In this document: piece after piece, positions 61,607-64,000 of the stretch
How positions within the stretch are numbered: the stretch's first letter is position 1
Layout of the letters: each line of letters starts with the position of its first letter
DNA from: Isochrysis galbana
Taxonomy: Eukaryota > Haptophyta > Isochrysidales > Isochrysidaceae
Direction of reading: 5' to 3'
Assembly: GCA_018136815.1 (NCBI GenBank)
Contig: CM030937.1
Coordinates: forward strand, 2,428,887 to 2,492,886
Length of the DNA: 64,000 bases
Notes under the pieces: generated by a model
The model's database searches: none
Told to the model about the DNA's origin: nothing
What the model saw: the letters and a program-made list of their open reading frames with translations, nothing else
Made by a program: the position numbers and the translations under genes

Positions 61607-61810
61607 GCATGTTGTCGTTCGTGGTTGTTTGAGCCTGGGGTGGCGGGCTGGAGGTGGTGCATTTTGTTACGTCGACATAGTCGGCGATAATTAGTAATTA
61701 GTTGCCAAGTGTCTAAGGAATTTCTCTTTATGGATGTATTCGCCTCTAAATTTAGTGTATGTATGTGTCGTTGTTAGGGAAGTATTGCTCACATATCCTT
61801 ATTTATCCTT

Positions 61811-61917
61811 CCACACAAAAAAAAAACCTTTTAATCTTCTCGCCTCCCCCGTGGCACTGACTCGCATATTCGTAGCCACGCCCCCTTCCCTTCCTCACCC
61901 TCATTCCCCGCCTTGCG
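61811..61917. repeat. Dispersed repeat matching 738-850
   Basis: A run of A, CCTTTTAATCTTCTCGCCTC, GTAGCCACGCCC and CCGCCTTGCG match the repeat at 738-850, up to the gap. Confidence 0.6.
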
Positions 61918-62017
61918 NNNNNNNNNNNNNNNNNNNNNNNNNNNNNNNNNNNNNNNNNNNNNNNNNNNNNNNNNNNNNNNNNNNNNNNNNNNNNNNNNNN
62001 NNNNNNNNNNNNNNNNN
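61918..62017. other. Assembly gap (100 N)
   Basis: Exactly 100 N. It falls inside a repeat, a likely reason for assembly failure. Confidence 0.99.
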
Positions 62018-62185
62018 GAATCAGGCGAGCCTGTCAGGGAGAGAGTGGGTCAGCATGGCAGTGGCCTCCTGGCAAGCCATCAGGCATGCCAGGAGAGTGG
62101 GTGGTTCCTCCCCCATGGCAGGGGAGGAGTGGAGAGAGGGGGGGGCTCGTGCCCCCCCATGGGCGAACTAAGTATAAACTTAGTT
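62018..62185 (-). mobile_element. Retroposon-like element, copy 4 (5' end only)
   Basis: Minus orientation. The palindrome AACTAAGTATAAACTTAGTT is at 62166-62185, with the GGGGGGCTCGTGCCCCCC hairpin and the TCCTGGCAAGCCATCAGG phrase next to it. The 3' part lies in or beyond the gap, so size and target duplication cannot be checked. Confidence 0.6.
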
Positions 62186-62639
62186 TGAATAGGCCCCTAG
62201 CATAAATATTAAGAATTCGAACGCGAAATTCGATTTTTTTGTATAACAAATATTGAAGACTACAGAAATTGACGTTGAACGACTCGCGGGCAGATTCACG
62301 CACTGCCATTGCTCCCTCGGACGGACTGCCCGGACGATCGGATCTCGCCGACGCGCAATGGCGGGCGCCGAGCCTCCCTGACCCTATGAGTTGTGCGCCC
62401 TGTTTAGTGGGTTGTCAGGGCAAACCTTGGCACCCCAAGCGGGGAGATGACAGGGGAGACCCTCGGGGGGAGGGAGCGAACCTTGGGGAAGATCGGCGAG
62501 GCTTCAACCGTTGCTCAGAAGGCGGCAAAGGAGGCAGACATTTTCCGTTGTCTCCCCCCCCCCCCCCGAAGACAACCCGGTAGTCTTTAAGACTACGGGT
62601 TTGCGCAACCGCTCGGGCCGTGGCTCCGCGGGTACCTGG

Positions 62640-62800
62640 CTGGCATAGCCCTGGCTGGAGGTCGCCGCGGCTGCGTGGCGTCGGCCATCACTTGGTCAGC
62701 CGGCGCGGTGGGGTGGGCAGAGAGAGAAGAGGGGAGCGTGGCGCGCTCCATGACCCTATCATTTTAACGATAGTTGATTTGTTCTTTGTTCGACCTTTGT
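62640..62800 (+). repeat. Fragment of dispersed repeat B
   Basis: GCGCTCCATGACCCTATC and the TTTAA(C/A)GATAGTTG hairpin match 13933-13965, with looser similarity upstream (GGTCAGCCGGCGCGGTG region). Confidence 0.5.
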
Positions 62801-63507
62801 TCTTTGTTTGGCCGTCGACGCGCCGACGCTCGACGCCGACCACGCGCGCACGCGCGCACAGTGAAAAGCCACCCGCTCGCCTCCACCTTGACGCCGGACA
62901 CGGACGAAAATTAACTGAGTTACTTGCTCGACAGACGCATCACGGGCAGTTAGATAACTGCTTGTCGCCTCACAAGGGCAATTAGTGGTAGTGGCAGTGC
63001 TAACCAAGTTATCTGGATCAAGTGCTCCAGCCAATCCCTAGCCTTGGTGTAGTAGTACTAGTCTGAGTCGGAGCAGTCAACTGCACGTGCATTTGTAGAA
63101 ACATTCGCTTCTTGCCAGCTTGCCAGTAGTTAAGCCACCATTTGTGTTTCCCGCGACAGCGGATTTAAAAATTAATCGGACTTGTTCACCGAAGAAGTCA
63201 CCTAACGCTACAGTGAATGGCGAATGGCAGCCTACAACACTATTGCTATTGCGGCACGCCATCGTTACATTTCTTGATCCCGACGACCGAAGAGCCAAGC
63301 TCCGCAAACGGTGAGCGAAAACGACGGCACTCTTGTCATCGAGCGGGGAATTGAAGGTACACCACACGACACGAAGAGGGCGTAGCCGATGTGGGCTCTT
63401 GGCAGGTGCTACCTATACCCGCTTTCTCTCCTCTCTGCCACCTTAATGCCCTTTCCATCGGTTCATCGGAGATGATCGCCGCACAGAATCAATGGCTCAG
63501 CAGCCGA
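62801..63507. other. Intergenic, no supported gene
   Basis: Short overlapping frames only; no repeat family from elsewhere in the window recognised. Confidence 0.35.
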
Positions 63508-63948
63508 TCAATGCATGTCGAGACGTGCGGGGTGCGTATGTCTCTTGCCAACAATGGTATCCTCCTTGCCCCTAGTGTGCTTTGTGCTTCTCTTGCCGTT
63601 CAGGTTCGGCGTTAGATGGATTGTCCAAGTGTGGGCTTCTGACCACCGCATCCAATCCTGAATCCACTTTTCCCACCTGTCCGTGCACATCTCAGGGCGT
63701 TGCTTCTTCTGCGGCTGAGCATTAGTCGGGCGAGGACCAACGACCTCGTCCGCAATGGTGTTCAGCCCCTCGATTTCTCCGAGAGTCTCTTGCACAGGGT
63801 CGCCGGGCAAGTGCCCACCCAAGGCGAGGCCCACGCCGGTGACGGGGCCTACCGGTGCGCAACATCGTAGGCATCCTGATGCACAATCCAGCACCGCGTA
63901 TATGAGATCCTCGGCACAATGGCAAGCGCTGCTCGGCAGCACAATCAC
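63508..63948 (-). CDS. Hypothetical protein, edge of window
   Basis: 146-codon minus frame with a Cys-rich N-terminal part (CHCAEDLIYAVLDCASGCLRCC), a Gly-rich segment and a Trp-rich helical part (RWEKWIQDWMRW). No family recognised. An upstream exon could lie beyond 64000. It may be a transposon fragment. Confidence 0.25.
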   Translation of the reverse strand: MIVLPSSACHCAEDLIYAVLDCASGCLRCCAPVGPVTGVGLALGGHLPGDPVQETLGEIEGLNTIADEVVGPRPTNAQPQKKQRPEMCTDRWEKWIQDWMRWSEAHTWTIHLTPNLNGKRSTKHTRGKEDTIVGKRHTHPARLDMH

Positions 63949-64000
63949 CTATAATACGTGGACAAATCCAACAAGGCGTGAACGCATAGGATCACACTCG

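Overview
The window is a piece of a nuclear genome from a unicellular eukaryote, most likely a microalga. Coding exons are GC-rich and interrupted by short GT-AG introns of roughly 120-360 bases. Gene 5' flanks are dense CT/GA tracts, and protein families are typical of eukaryotes (WAPL, UFD1, NatD, alkaline ceramidase, eukaryotic HemF). I cannot fix the lineage. A haptophyte or other chromist alga fits, but this is an inference from composition and gene content. Two runs of exactly 100 N (36818-36917 and 61918-62017) are scaffold gaps of unknown true size.

Layout. 1-2.8 kb is repeats, including a retroposon-like insertion with a 14-bp target duplication. 2.8-13.4 kb holds a UBA-type protein, WAPL (one intron) and a seven-exon gene encoding CAP-Gly, three UIMs, a UFD1 domain and a UBX domain in one protein. 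13.4-19.7 kb holds an alkaline ceramidase gene and nested repeat elements. 19.7-25.0 kb is a Copia LTR retrotransposon with matching 186-bp LTRs. It sits about 50 bp upstream of a PUB-PPPDE-PUL gene (25.0-27.2 kb). 27.3-29.8 kb is repeats. 29.8-36.7 kb has an ABC-class ATPase and a 2OG-Fe(II) oxygenase in divergent orientation, with a second Copia element between them. 37.5-46.1 kb has a secreted Asp/Ser-rich protein, coproporphyrinogen III oxidase and an EF-hand protein, separated by repeats. 46-50 kb is mainly duplicated non-coding sequence. 50.3-53.2 kb is a filamin-type Ig-repeat protein. 53-58 kb is repeats and low-complexity sequence. 58.0-59.2 kb is an NAA40/NatD acetyltransferase. The rest is transposon-like sequence.

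Functional threads. Several genes point to ubiquitin and p97/Cdc48 biology: the CAP-Gly/UIM/UFD1/UBX fusion, the PUB-PPPDE-PUL protein and a UBA-like protein. Two are chromatin factors: WAPL (cohesin release) and NAA40 (histone N-terminal acetylation).

The mobile DNA is unusually informative. The two Copia elements have unrelated LTRs but share the same 18-base primer-binding site. Both have clean 5-bp target duplications, and both lack the integrase catalytic core. A separate retroposon-like family has a conserved palindromic 5' end, a conserved A/T-rich 3' end, 14-18 bp target duplications and different interiors.
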